A DNA stretch of 42,530 bases from NCBI GenBank assembly GCA_016292745.1, contig JAEDFO010000016.1, positions 1 through 42,530 on the forward strand, written 5' to 3'. How positions within the stretch are numbered: the stretch's first letter is position 1; each line of letters starts with the position of its first letter. The notes under the pieces are model-generated. The model did not search any database. It had not been told where the DNA came from and saw only the letters and a list, made by a program, of their open reading frames with translations. The translations under genes were made by a program, and so were the position numbers. Below are positions 16,521 through 24,912 of the stretch, piece by piece. This DNA is from Muribaculaceae bacterium. Its GTDB lineage: Bacteria; Bacteroidota; Bacteroidia; Bacteroidales; Muribaculaceae.

Positions 16521-17282
16521 ATGCTCAATCCCATAGAAGGCGAAATATTCTACGTCGACAAGCCTTTGCGCTGGACATCATTCGATGCCGTGAAGCGTGT
16601 GCGGGGCGTGCTGGCACGAAAAACCAAGAAAAAGAAACTCAAGGTGGGCCATGCCGGAACTCTCGACCCTCTTGCCACCGGTGTGCTTATAGTGTGCTCG
16701 GGTAAAGCCACCAAGCGCATCGACGAGCTGCAGGCACACGAAAAGGAGTACATTGCCACTCTTCAACTTGGGGCCACCACTCCTTCGTTCGACCTCGAAA
16801 CGGAAATCGACGCCACATTTCCCACCGACCACATCACCCGGCAACTCGTTGAGCAGACACTCACACAATTCGTGGGCAACATCCAGCAAGTGCCGCCAGC
16901 GTTCTCGGCATGCAAGGTCGATGGCCGCCGTGCATATAAGATTGCCAGAAAAGGCCGTCAGGTGGAGCTTAAGGCCAAGGAACTTGTAATTACCGAAATC
17001 GAATTGCTCGATTTCTCAGCACCATCGTTAACTATCCGCGTGGTGTGCAGCAAAGGCACATATATACGCGCCCTCGCTCGCGACATCGGCGAAGCACTGG
17101 GCAGCGGCGCTCACCTCACTGCTCTCCGACGCACTCGCGTTGGCAACGTGAGCATCGATAAATGTTCTTCGGTCGACGAGCTAATCAACCAGCTCGAGAG
17201 CACCGAAATGGTGGAATGGGTTGAGCCCGAGCCAAAGAAGAAAAACGTGGAGAACCACGATATAACCGAGAAAAATCAATAA
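16521..17282 (+). CDS. truB: tRNA pseudouridine-55 synthase TruB
   Basis: 253 residues. The catalytic motif HAGTLDPLATGVL places the nucleophilic Asp at residue 49; the N-terminal VDKPLRWTSFDAV and the later CSKGTYIRALARDIG are also family hallmarks. It isomerises uridine 55 in the T loop of tRNAs and helps tRNA folding. The C-terminal PUA-type tail found in E. coli TruB is short here, ending in a charged tail (EPKKKNVENHD). Gaps to uppP and queA are 12 and 18 bases, so all three are co-transcribed. Confidence 0.96.
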   Translation: MLNPIEGEIFYVDKPLRWTSFDAVKRVRGVLARKTKKKKLKVGHAGTLDPLATGVLIVCSGKATKRIDELQAHEKEYIATLQLGATTPSFDLETEIDATFPTDHITRQLVEQTLTQFVGNIQQVPPAFSACKVDGRRAYKIARKGRQVELKAKELVITEIELLDFSAPSLTIRVVCSKGTYIRALARDIGEALGSGAHLTALRRTRVGNVSIDKCSSVDELINQLESTEMVEWVEPEPKKKNVENHDITEKNQ

Positions 17283-17300
17283 AAAATAACATCATACAGC

Positions 17301-18350
17301 ATGAAACTATCGGAATTCAAATTCAAACTTCCCGAGGAGCTGATAGCCCAAGAACCGGCTCCATCTCGCGATGAATCGCGTCTTATGGTGTTGAACCGAA
17401 AAACCGGCGAAATCGAACACCGCATCTTCAAGGAAATCATCAATTATTTCGATGAAGGCGACCTGTTCATTTTCAACGACACTAAGGTGTTCCCGGCTCG
17501 CCTTTACGGAAACAAGGAAAAAACCGGCGCTAAAATCGAGGTTTTTCTGCTCCGCGAACTCTTCGAGGACCAGAAGCTATGGGACGTACTCGTTGAACCG
17601 GCACGCAAAATACGTATTGGCAACAAACTGTATTTTGGCATCGAGGAATCGATGGTAGCTGAGGTTATCGACAACACCACTTCGCGTGGACGCACGCTGC
17701 GCTTCCTATACGATGGCCCGCACGACGAATTCAAGGCCAACCTGTTTGCTCTCGCTCAGACTCCACTCCCTGAATACATTAAGCGCGAGCCAACACCAGA
17801 GGACGCCGACCGATACCAGTGCATATTTGCCAAGCACGAAGGTGCTGTGGTGGCACCGGCTGCCGGTCTGCACTTCAGCCGCGAGCTCATGAAACGTATG
17901 GAAATAAAGGGCATTGAATCGGGCTTCATCACTCTACATGCCGGTATTGGTAACTTCCGCGACATCGATGTTGAAGACCTTACCAAGCACCGCATGGATT
18001 CCGAGCAGATGAACGTCGACGAAACCATCGTTCAGCAGGTAAACAAGGCCAAGGACAACAAACAGCGAATTTGCTGCATTGGATCTTCCACTATGCGTGC
18101 GCTGGAAAGCACTGTGGTGATGGACGGAAAAATTAAGCCTTACAACGGCTGGACCAACAAATTCATCTTCCCTCCCTACGATTTCACTGTGTGCGACTCT
18201 ATGGTGACAAGCTTCCACATGCCTTACTCAGTGATGCTCATGCTCGAAACTGCCTTCGGCGGTTACGACCTGGTGATGAAAGCCTACAAGACTGCCATTG
18301 CCGAAAAATACCGCTTTGGAGCTTACGGCGATGCAATGCTGATTATTTAA
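17301..18350 (+). CDS. queA: S-adenosylmethionine:tRNA ribosyltransferase-isomerase QueA
   Basis: 349 residues, the normal length. It transfers and isomerises the ribosyl part of SAM onto preQ1-tRNA to make epoxyqueuosine, the penultimate step of queuosine formation. Family signatures: LPEELIAQEPAPSRDESRL at the N-terminus, DTKVFPARLYG near 60, HAGIGNFRDIDVEDL near 212, and SFHMPYSVMLML near 305. truB lies 18 bases upstream, a pairing of two tRNA modification enzymes that is well known in Bacteroidota. A G/C-rich hairpin (18392-18431) follows the stop. Confidence 0.97.
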   Translation: MKLSEFKFKLPEELIAQEPAPSRDESRLMVLNRKTGEIEHRIFKEIINYFDEGDLFIFNDTKVFPARLYGNKEKTGAKIEVFLLRELFEDQKLWDVLVEPARKIRIGNKLYFGIEESMVAEVIDNTTSRGRTLRFLYDGPHDEFKANLFALAQTPLPEYIKREPTPEDADRYQCIFAKHEGAVVAPAAGLHFSRELMKRMEIKGIESGFITLHAGIGNFRDIDVEDLTKHRMDSEQMNVDETIVQQVNKAKDNKQRICCIGSSTMRALESTVVMDGKIKPYNGWTNKFIFPPYDFTVCDSMVTSFHMPYSVMLMLETAFGGYDLVMKAYKTAIAEKYRFGAYGDAMLII

Positions 18351-18391
18351 TCGCGGCGGGACCTCTCTCCGACTTTCAATTTGCAATATAT

Positions 18392-18431
18392 CCCCGACTG
18401 GCCTTTGCTATTGCCCATTTGCCGGTCGGGG
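18392..18431 (+). terminator. Hairpin between queA and the M16 peptidase gene
   Basis: CCCCGACTGGC (18392-18402) pairs with GCCGGTCGGGG (18421-18431). The single odd pair is a U-G wobble only in plus-strand RNA. No U tract follows, so it may be an attenuating or stabilising structure in an operon rather than a true terminator. Confidence 0.45.
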
Positions 18432-18485
18432 GAATATGTATATAACAAAAAATCCCGATTTCACCGACTTTTTTTCGCTCTTTCA

Positions 18486-19709
18486 ATGATAAACGAATAC
18501 CTAACCCACACTCTTCCATGCGGCCTGAAAATTGCCCATATTCCCACCGATTCCGACGTGGCCTATTGCGGCATAACCGTAAGCGCCGGCAGCCGCGACG
18601 AAGCCAACGATTGCCTCGGCATTGCACACTTCGTGGAGCACACAATCTTCAAAGGAACAACTCGCCGAAAGGCTTGGCACATCCTGAACCGGATGGAACG
18701 CGTGGGCGGCGAGCTGAACGCTTTTACATCGAAAGAGGAAACCACAATTTACTCAATATTCCCGGGCGACTACTATAGCCGCGCAATCGAGCTCATTGCC
18801 GACATTGTGCAGAATTCAATTTTCCCTGGAAAGGAACTCGACAAAGAGCGCGAAGTGGTGCTCGACGAAGTTGCATCGTACCGCGACATGCCAAGCGAAG
18901 CCGTTTACGACGATTTCGAGGACCTGCTGTTTGCCGGCTGCGGACTTGGGCACAACATTCTGGGCACCGAAGACACCCTACACAGAATCGGCTCGGCAGA
19001 ATGCTCCCGGTTTCTAAAGAACCTTTACGTGCCGACGAATATGGTGCTGTTTTCATACGGCAACATCAACTTCAGCACCCTATGCCGCCTTACCGAAAGA
19101 TATTTCGGCAACATGAACCACTCGCTCGACCGCATTGCTCGTTCTTCTTCCAGCGAATTCCAAACTTTCCACAACATAGAGCGCATCGACACCCACCAAA
19201 GCCACACCATCTACGGGGCCCCTACTTTCGGAATGTTCAACAACGGCAAATATGCATTATCGCTGCTTAACAATATGCTCGCCGGACCGGGAATGAACTC
19301 GCTGCTCAACGTAGCTCTGCGCGAAAAACGCGGATACGTATATTCGGTTGACTCTTCCGCTACGCTCTATAGCGACTGTGGAGCTTTCGCCATTTACTTC
19401 GGATGCGATGCCGAGCACACACGCAAATGCCTCGACATAATCGGCCGATGCATCAGCGACATCGCCGACCACGGAATCGACGACAAGCGCCTCAGCATGG
19501 CCAAACGACAATACATCGGACAAATAATCGTTGCCAACGACAACCACGAGAACGTGGCACTCGCTCTGGGCAAAAACATGCTCTACTTTGGAAGAATGAG
19601 CACAATCACCGAAACATCCGAGAAGATTCTCGCCATTACAAACGACGAAATACGCAACGCAGCAGCAATGCTGACTCCCGACAAAGCTTCCACTCTCACT
19701 CTGGCATGA
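18486..19709 (+). CDS. M16 family (insulinase-like) zinc peptidase
   Basis: 407 residues from the ATG at 18486 (MINEYLTHTLPCG). The inverted zinc motif HFVEH is at residues 48-52, and the third ligand is probably Glu128 in the VLDEV segment, about 75 residues later. The C-terminal half has the substrate-binding RGYVYSVDSSATLYSD region. At ~400 residues it is the single-unit M16B type that works as a dimer, resembling mitochondrial processing peptidase subunits. No signal peptide is seen, so a cytoplasmic location is likely. Substrate unknown. It is 135 bases after queA, across a hairpin, and could be co-transcribed. Confidence 0.92.
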   Translation: MINEYLTHTLPCGLKIAHIPTDSDVAYCGITVSAGSRDEANDCLGIAHFVEHTIFKGTTRRKAWHILNRMERVGGELNAFTSKEETTIYSIFPGDYYSRAIELIADIVQNSIFPGKELDKEREVVLDEVASYRDMPSEAVYDDFEDLLFAGCGLGHNILGTEDTLHRIGSAECSRFLKNLYVPTNMVLFSYGNINFSTLCRLTERYFGNMNHSLDRIARSSSSEFQTFHNIERIDTHQSHTIYGAPTFGMFNNGKYALSLLNNMLAGPGMNSLLNVALREKRGYVYSVDSSATLYSDCGAFAIYFGCDAEHTRKCLDIIGRCISDIADHGIDDKRLSMAKRQYIGQIIVANDNHENVALALGKNMLYFGRMSTITETSEKILAITNDEIRNAAAMLTPDKASTLTLA

Positions 19710-19795
19710 CCCGAATCACGCGAGAATTACGGCCATTAAAGCTCAAATAGGCACCAAATTATAAATAATGTTAATTTAGAATATGTTTTATAGCA

Positions 19796-19830
19796 TAATT
19801 TTGCAGCATTCAAAATTATGCTTACCTTTG
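19796..19830 (+). promoter_or_regulatory. Overlapping promoter elements upstream of a candidate small RNA
   Basis: TTG (19801-19803), 19 bases, TACCTTTG (19823-19830). The TTG is itself the end of another TAATTTTG box (19796-19803). No plus-strand protein gene follows for more than 7 kb. Confidence 0.6.
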
Positions 19831-19836
19831 CATTGT

Positions 19837-19901
19837 GTTTTCATGGTATTAGATTTAAGGTTAATAAGGTTGGTTGTCGGGATGACAACCATTTCTTTTT
19901 T
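19837..19901 (+). ncRNA. Candidate small RNA with its own promoter and terminator
   Basis: From the predicted start near 19837 the transcript would run only about 65 bases before a hairpin GGTTGTC/GACAACC (19872-19878, 19884-19890) and the tract ATTTCTTTTTT. A 35-codon frame from the ATG at 19843 (MVLDLRLIRLVVG) runs through the terminator and looks like chance. No family is recognised. It could also be an attenuated leader whose gene has been lost. Confidence 0.35.
19872..19901 (+). terminator. Intrinsic terminator
   Basis: Seven-base-pair stem GGTTGTC/GACAACC with loop GGGAT, followed directly by ATTTCTTTTTT. It is a standard intrinsic terminator on the plus strand. Confidence 0.75.
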
Positions 19902-19974
19902 AACCCTACCGGAAACTCCAGATTACTTCTCTCATTCCACACAACATTGACATTACCTCAGCATATGCATATAT

Positions 19975-20040
19975 AAACGAAAAGAGACTTCGTTCGAAGT
20001 CTCTCAATTCGTTTGTCGCATTTAATGCGACTTTTATTAA
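19975..20040. terminator. Back-to-back terminators facing both strands
   Basis: First hairpin: AGAGACTTC/GAAGTCTCT (19983-19991, 19996-20004) inside an outer AAACGAA/TTCGTTT stem; on the minus strand it is followed by TTTCGTTT. Second hairpin: GTCGCAT/ATGCGAC (20015-20021, 20025-20031); on the plus strand it is followed by TTTTATTAA. Each has its U tract on a different strand, so transcripts from both sides would end here. Confidence 0.65.
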
Positions 20041-20250
20041 CCCTATAACAATCAATATACCGAAGATTGATCCGAGAGCCTCACGGCCATTGCGGTAATC
20101 TTACATAAACTCTAATTAACTCTAAACCTTTTACCTTAAATTCCTCTTGAAGATCTATTCAATTAAACAACCAACCAAATAAAATCACAAGTTAAGAATC
20201 CAGTGGAAATTTCGGTGGCTTTCGAGGCCAACCTTTTCATTTCCTTTTTC
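19980..20250 (-). ncRNA. Possible minus-strand transcript of unknown role
   Basis: A minus-strand TAACTTTG box (20263-20256) without a good -33 element precedes a nested hairpin (GGAAAT, GGTTGGC, GCCACC, ATTTCC between about 20203 and 20245) and 200 bases without an ORF, ending at the minus-strand terminator near 19980. It could be a separate RNA of about 270 bases or the 3' untranslated end of the DUF6377 gene. The plus strand of the same stretch contains a leader-like A/T run (CTCTAAACCTTTTACCTTAA). No RNA family recognised. Confidence 0.2.
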
Positions 20251-20388
20251 TGATACAAAGTTATGCTGGATTTTTTAAACTTATATCGCTATATTAATAA
20301 ATATATAGATAAATATGAGGAATTTTATTTGATTATCAATTAATTGAATCTTTAGCAATATAGATAAATATATGACGCCTACAGGCAA

Positions 20389-21963
20389 TTATTCGTCATT
20401 AATCGAGCCTATCGACATGATATCCTTGTCGAAAGTTGCGCGATTTATGGCTTTATTCCGCAATTTATTTCGATAAGCATAGATGGTATTGACCGAGAAC
20501 CTCAGAAACGATGCTATTTTGTTGCTATCGTCGATGCCCATTCTCAGAAAGGCAAAAATGCGGAGTTCCATGGTCAGTTTGCCATATTCCTTTACCTCAA
20601 TGCGCTCCGATGGGATGAGCAGTGCATTAACATCCTCGACAAATGTAGGATAAATATGCAGGAATGCACTGTCAAAATTCTCATAGAACAGTTTGTTCTG
20701 TTCCTCGGCAAATTTCGCCGACTTGGTCATCTTCATCAAGTCGTCAATCTGTCCGGCAGTCACTTTTCTCATTACCAAACGGTTGAAATTATCGAGGCGT
20801 TCCATGTATATCGAGCACAAATCAAGAAAATGCCCCATGAATTCATCCTTAACACTGTTGGCATGCTTTAGCGACTGCCGCACATCGCGGAGCTTCTTGT
20901 TTTGCTTCCACGCTGTCACAATAAGACCAATCAGCACCACCGAAAGAACGCTGACCAGTCCCAACGCAACAAGAATCCACAGATTATGCATATCAATCTG
21001 ATCTTGATAGGCTTTGTTGATAAGCGGCATACTCTTGGCAATCTGCATGTTACGTAAGCGTGCATTACAGAAATTAGCATCGGACATCGATACGGTTATA
21101 TACTTATAAGCCCTACGTATGTCGGTGGTGTTGTTATACAGATACTGCGCCAAATACTGCAGCGACACATTCTCCTTTATCGAGCAGCGGGCATCGGATG
21201 CCGCCGAAAGTGCCCAATAGTGAGCAGCTTCGTCAGTATCACCTTCTATCGAGGCGAGCGAGGCCAGGATGCTCGTCACACGGGCATACATCGACGAATT
21301 CTCGGGCACCATCCCGATTATTTCGAGTAGCATCTTGCGCGAGGTTAGTATACGTCCTTGGTCCTGCATCACCTCGGCCTCATATAGTTTATGCAGCAGC
21401 GAACGCTGGTCGATTATCGTCAGCAATTTATCGCGATAATACCGGTTTTTTGTCTGATATTCAATGGCATACTTACCACTGTTTTCAGCGTATCCCATCA
21501 GATAATAATAGAGCTGGCGGGCAGTATCGTAGAACTGAACGGCAAGAGCGTCGTCAATTCCGGCTTCCTCGAGCCGTTCAAGCTCATCGATAGCCTCGTT
21601 ATACAAGCCAAGCACGCCGAGAGCCTTGAATCGCGCTATACGCACCGACTTTTCCTGTATGGAATCCTTTGTAAGTATCGATATTTCAAGGGCGTTGTCG
21701 TAATACAGCAACGACGAATCGGCCACAAACGATTCGTACTCTCGGCCGAGTTCCATCGACAATGCCAATCGCCTGGTATACACATTCGACGACTGGAGTT
21801 CCGATTTTATGCTGTCGATGCGGCGATACTTCATGGCATCGTAGTACTGCACCGAATCGAGCACCAAATCGAGCTTAGCCAAGTCACTTTTTGTAAGCCG
21901 CTCGGCACTGTTGAGGGTCGCAGCAAGACATACAACGGCAATTAGTAAGGTTAATCTTTTCAT
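20389..21963 (-). CDS. DUF6377-type membrane-bound regulator with TPR-like sensor and C-terminal helix-turn-helix
   Basis: 524 residues: signal peptide (1-20), an all-helical TPR-like periplasmic region (about 25-320), one membrane segment (328-352), a cytoplasmic helical linker (355-450) and a LuxR-like helix-turn-helix at about 463-505 (TMELRIFAFLRMGIDDSNKI then ASFLRFSVNTIYAYRNKLRN). This layout fits the DUF6377 family of Bacteroidota, thought to sense something outside and regulate transcription directly. It has its own promoter (21985-22015) just after the DUF4249 gene and reads in the same direction, so it is a candidate regulator of the 22031-26963 operon. The signal is unknown. Confidence 0.88.
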   Translation of the reverse strand: MKRLTLLIAVVCLAATLNSAERLTKSDLAKLDLVLDSVQYYDAMKYRRIDSIKSELQSSNVYTRRLALSMELGREYESFVADSSLLYYDNALEISILTKDSIQEKSVRIARFKALGVLGLYNEAIDELERLEEAGIDDALAVQFYDTARQLYYYLMGYAENSGKYAIEYQTKNRYYRDKLLTIIDQRSLLHKLYEAEVMQDQGRILTSRKMLLEIIGMVPENSSMYARVTSILASLASIEGDTDEAAHYWALSAASDARCSIKENVSLQYLAQYLYNNTTDIRRAYKYITVSMSDANFCNARLRNMQIAKSMPLINKAYQDQIDMHNLWILVALGLVSVLSVVLIGLIVTAWKQNKKLRDVRQSLKHANSVKDEFMGHFLDLCSIYMERLDNFNRLVMRKVTAGQIDDLMKMTKSAKFAEEQNKLFYENFDSAFLHIYPTFVEDVNALLIPSERIEVKEYGKLTMELRIFAFLRMGIDDSNKIASFLRFSVNTIYAYRNKLRNKAINRATFDKDIMSIGSINDE

Positions 21964-21984
21964 AATTAGAGTCTACGATAAACA

Positions 21985-22015
21985 CAAAATTACGAATTTA
22001 CCGTAAAATCCACAA
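21985..22015 (-). promoter_or_regulatory. Promoter for the DUF6377 regulator gene
   Basis: Minus-strand TAATTTTG (21992-21985) with TTG 20 bases upstream (22015-22013). The leader would be only about 15 bases. The regulator can therefore be expressed apart from the operon upstream. Confidence 0.65.
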
Positions 22016-22030
22016 TACAATCGTCCAAAA

Positions 22031-22888
22031 TCACTTTATTATAACGCGAACTGCCGATACTCCATAGCCAAACCAATAGCCCAGCGCACCATCTATGTTA
22101 GATGGGCAACCACGTGCAACATTGAAAAACGATTGTCCCGACAGCGACACCGAATTCTCATAGGCATTCCAGAAATCGAACTGCTCACGCGAGATGGTGC
22201 ACAATTTGACATCTACAGTATCGCCATAATTATACAATGGAGAGAATTTCTGTTCGCCTTCAAAGGTATTATGAATACCCTTGGCAACATTAAACCCAGT
22301 GGTAGGGTCGTAGGCCACACTTTCGAATGTACCGAGAAACGACGAATAGTAACGAAGCTCAGCACCAACTATTTTACTGAAAAACTTATAATAGCTGCCA
22401 GGCATGGTATTGTCGATATTTGCAAAAGCACTGACCTGATATAACGAAGCATCGTTTTGCGAGGCACGCACTCTCACCGAATCGATTCGAAGTGGCTGAA
22501 TTATACGGGTGGTAGCGGTGAAGGTATCGGTTTCAGTCTCAATCATCAACTCGTATTCCTTGTCCACCTGCCCCCTCAGCTTGGTTGTGGTATACACAAA
22601 CGATGGTATATAATTCTTGTTAATCCTGGCTGTCATATAATACCGGCTTGTCCCATCAGAAATCGACACCCTACACCATTTCTCGACATAATTGTCCAAC
22701 GAATCCATCGGCTTGGTCAAGTCGATGGCACGGGTGATTATAACCATAGGATACGCGCCGTTTTCAATCCACCCTTCCACCACTATCGGCATTTCTGCAT
22801 CATCACGCAGTTCCGGCTCGTCGTCTGCACAGCCCCACAGCGACGCGACCAATGCCAAAGCACACAATATGTAGATTATTCGTTTCAT
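22031..22888 (-). CDS. DUF4249 outer-membrane lipoprotein
   Basis: 285 residues with lipobox LWGC (Cys20). The body has the DUF4249 pattern: an early PIVVEGWIENGAYPMVIITR strand pair, a YELMIETETDTFTATT segment in the middle, and a C-terminal SQSFFNVARGCPSNIDGALG followed by GYWFGYGVSA. DUF4249 proteins are nearly always encoded after a TonB-dependent receptor and are thought to sit on it at the cell surface. Here the start codon overlaps the stop of the barrel gene (ATGA at 22888-22885), so translation is probably coupled. Ligand unknown. Confidence 0.88.
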   Translation of the reverse strand: MKRIIYILCALALVASLWGCADDEPELRDDAEMPIVVEGWIENGAYPMVIITRAIDLTKPMDSLDNYVEKWCRVSISDGTSRYYMTARINKNYIPSFVYTTTKLRGQVDKEYELMIETETDTFTATTRIIQPLRIDSVRVRASQNDASLYQVSAFANIDNTMPGSYYKFFSKIVGAELRYYSSFLGTFESVAYDPTTGFNVAKGIHNTFEGEQKFSPLYNYGDTVDVKLCTISREQFDFWNAYENSVSLSGQSFFNVARGCPSNIDGALGYWFGYGVSAVRVIIK

Positions 22889-24903
22889 CTGAACATGATA
22901 GTATAGGATATCGAGGGAATGATGGAAGTGAGCACCGATTCCTTGCCCATCAGCCCGTTCTTCGGCGAATAATTATAATATTTCAACACCACATTGCGGT
23001 GTGCCGTCACATTGTATGCCGACACATTAAACCGATGTCGCAGCAGTCCCTTGGATTGCAAAGTATAGCTCAGCGATGCATCCAGCCGGAAATAATCAGG
23101 CAGCCGAGAAGAATTATGCGGGTAATACTCGCATATAAGGTTCTCACCTATCATATACCCCATCGAAGCACGTGTGTAAGGCGTGCCCGTAGCATAAGCC
23201 AGCGATGCCGAAAAATCGAATTTATCGTTGATTTTGTACGACCCCGACATCTTGAAATCGCAGCTGCGGTCGTAGTTGGCAGGAAAATATGCATCAGCGA
23301 TTTCCGGAACCCGCAATTCGCTACGTCCTACTGCACATGAGGCCCACATCCGCAGTTTCCTGCAGTTAAGCGCAACCATAGCCTTAACGCCGTATGAACG
23401 GCCATTTCCCTGCATGACATCGTCAAGCGGACGATATCCTCCGTTGGCCATATTTAATATGCAGCCCGTAAACTCCGGCAAATTGCGAATGCTGCGGCAA
23501 TATGCCTCGACATTATACGACAAATACCCGTTCAGCAACTTCCCACTGGCTCCAATGGCTCCATACCATGAGTGCTGAGGCTTGAAAACATTGTCGGCAT
23601 TTATCCAGAAATTAGCCGGCAACCCACTGTCCGACTCCTTGATGAGATGCGAAAACTGAGCCAAAGCTCCGGTACGCAACGAAATTGACAACGCGCCACT
23701 GATATCGGTCGTTATAGAAATCCGGGGCAACGGATATACCCTCGATATCGACGGCCCAATATATTCGGTAAGTGTAACACCTGCGGATAATGAAGTATTA
23801 GTCAATATCCGACGGTTATACGACACATCGGCCGACAGTTCTAACGCATTGTTGGCATCAGCGCTGGTGTCGGACTGCGAATGTTGAGGAGATGAATGAC
23901 GGAAAGCCACATCGGCTGAGAAAATCCAATATTTGTATGCCAGTTCTCCGTTGTAATTAAGTTCATAAATCGACGATGGCAGCGAAGCCGACACGCTCGA
24001 CTCTCTCAAATCGAACCCATTCGACAATTTGCTCCAGTTAAGCCTTTGCTTCAGACCCGGCAGTTCCAGCACCACATTCGCCACAATATTATTCCATTTG
24101 AAATTGCCGTTTGAATCATAATATGCATCGTCAAGCAGCATTCTGTCGGCCGAAAGGAACAAATCGGCCAACACACGCCTATTGTCGCCAAATTGATGCG
24201 ATACAGTGAGATTGGCATCGCCAAAATTGTAAAGCAGACGTGCATGGTCGTACTTTATCATGTCGGGGAAAATCTTATCGAAATACGAGCGGCGCAACGA
24301 AGCTGCCACCCAGGTGTTGCCTGACGGCACAACGGGAGCCACTACCGAGGCCGCTGCATTGATGATTCCTATTGTTGCTTCACCCTTAAGGCCATCGCAA
24401 TAGGCCGCTGTGCACGCATCGAGCGATGCTCCCAACACATTATGCCCAGCCGACACATTGCTGAACGAATACCCGGAATAGTGCGAAGCGTTAAATGCCG
24501 AAAAAAGTCCGAGCATGTGAAACGGATTGAATATCCGCGCCCCGTTGGTTGAAATCCGGTTTTGGGAATAATCCATACCGTCAACCGAAATGCCGGCGGC
24601 AAAATCGTTGTTGGTATGCACGTCGGCAAATGTCTGCAATGTACGTATGGCATCATTATTGCCAAACAATGCAGGCCCTGAGTTCACCACCGACGACGAA
24701 ACATTCAGTTTACCGTCGCGTGGCGCTATTTTAACCGGTACACGTGCGGTTACACCCACAGCACCGAGCTCCACGTGCATCGTGTCGGGGTTCTCTGTTT
24801 CCGCATAAATGCTGACAACACTCGACAATACAACTACAACAGCCGCCAAAAAGCATCGCACGACACCTTCCGACAGCTGTTGTAATATGGAATTCGCAGT
24901 CAA
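22885..24903 (-). CDS. TonB-dependent receptor-like outer membrane barrel, partner of DUF4249
   Basis: 672 residues. After a signal peptide (about to residue 35, SIYAE) there is a plug-like region (ALFGNNDAIRTLQTFADVHT, GISVDGMDYSQNRISTNGAR) and a long beta-barrel ending in Phe (SISYTIMF then R). The carboxypeptidase-regulatory domain usual at the N-terminus of these receptors is missing, and at 672 residues it is shorter than most. The coordinates use a TTG start at 24903; an in-frame GTG at 24861 would give a cleaner signal peptide (MRCFLAAVVVVL), so the start is unsettled. It overlaps the DUF4249 gene and starts ten bases after the preceding gene. Confidence 0.82.
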   Translation of the reverse strand: MTANSILQQLSEGVVRCFLAAVVVVLSSVVSIYAETENPDTMHVELGAVGVTARVPVKIAPRDGKLNVSSSVVNSGPALFGNNDAIRTLQTFADVHTNNDFAAGISVDGMDYSQNRISTNGARIFNPFHMLGLFSAFNASHYSGYSFSNVSAGHNVLGASLDACTAAYCDGLKGEATIGIINAAASVVAPVVPSGNTWVAASLRRSYFDKIFPDMIKYDHARLLYNFGDANLTVSHQFGDNRRVLADLFLSADRMLLDDAYYDSNGNFKWNNIVANVVLELPGLKQRLNWSKLSNGFDLRESSVSASLPSSIYELNYNGELAYKYWIFSADVAFRHSSPQHSQSDTSADANNALELSADVSYNRRILTNTSLSAGVTLTEYIGPSISRVYPLPRISITTDISGALSISLRTGALAQFSHLIKESDSGLPANFWINADNVFKPQHSWYGAIGASGKLLNGYLSYNVEAYCRSIRNLPEFTGCILNMANGGYRPLDDVMQGNGRSYGVKAMVALNCRKLRMWASCAVGRSELRVPEIADAYFPANYDRSCDFKMSGSYKINDKFDFSASLAYATGTPYTRASMGYMIGENLICEYYPHNSSRLPDYFRLDASLSYTLQSKGLLRHRFNVSAYNVTAHRNVVLKYYNYSPKNGLMGKESVLTSIIPSISYTIMFR

Positions 24904-24912
24904 CGTATGTTG

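Noticed and set aside
20303..20371. Direct repeat ATATAGATAAATAT at 20303-20316 and 20358-20371
   Set aside because: Only 14 bases, in very A/T-rich DNA; likely chance, though a regulator site cannot be excluded.
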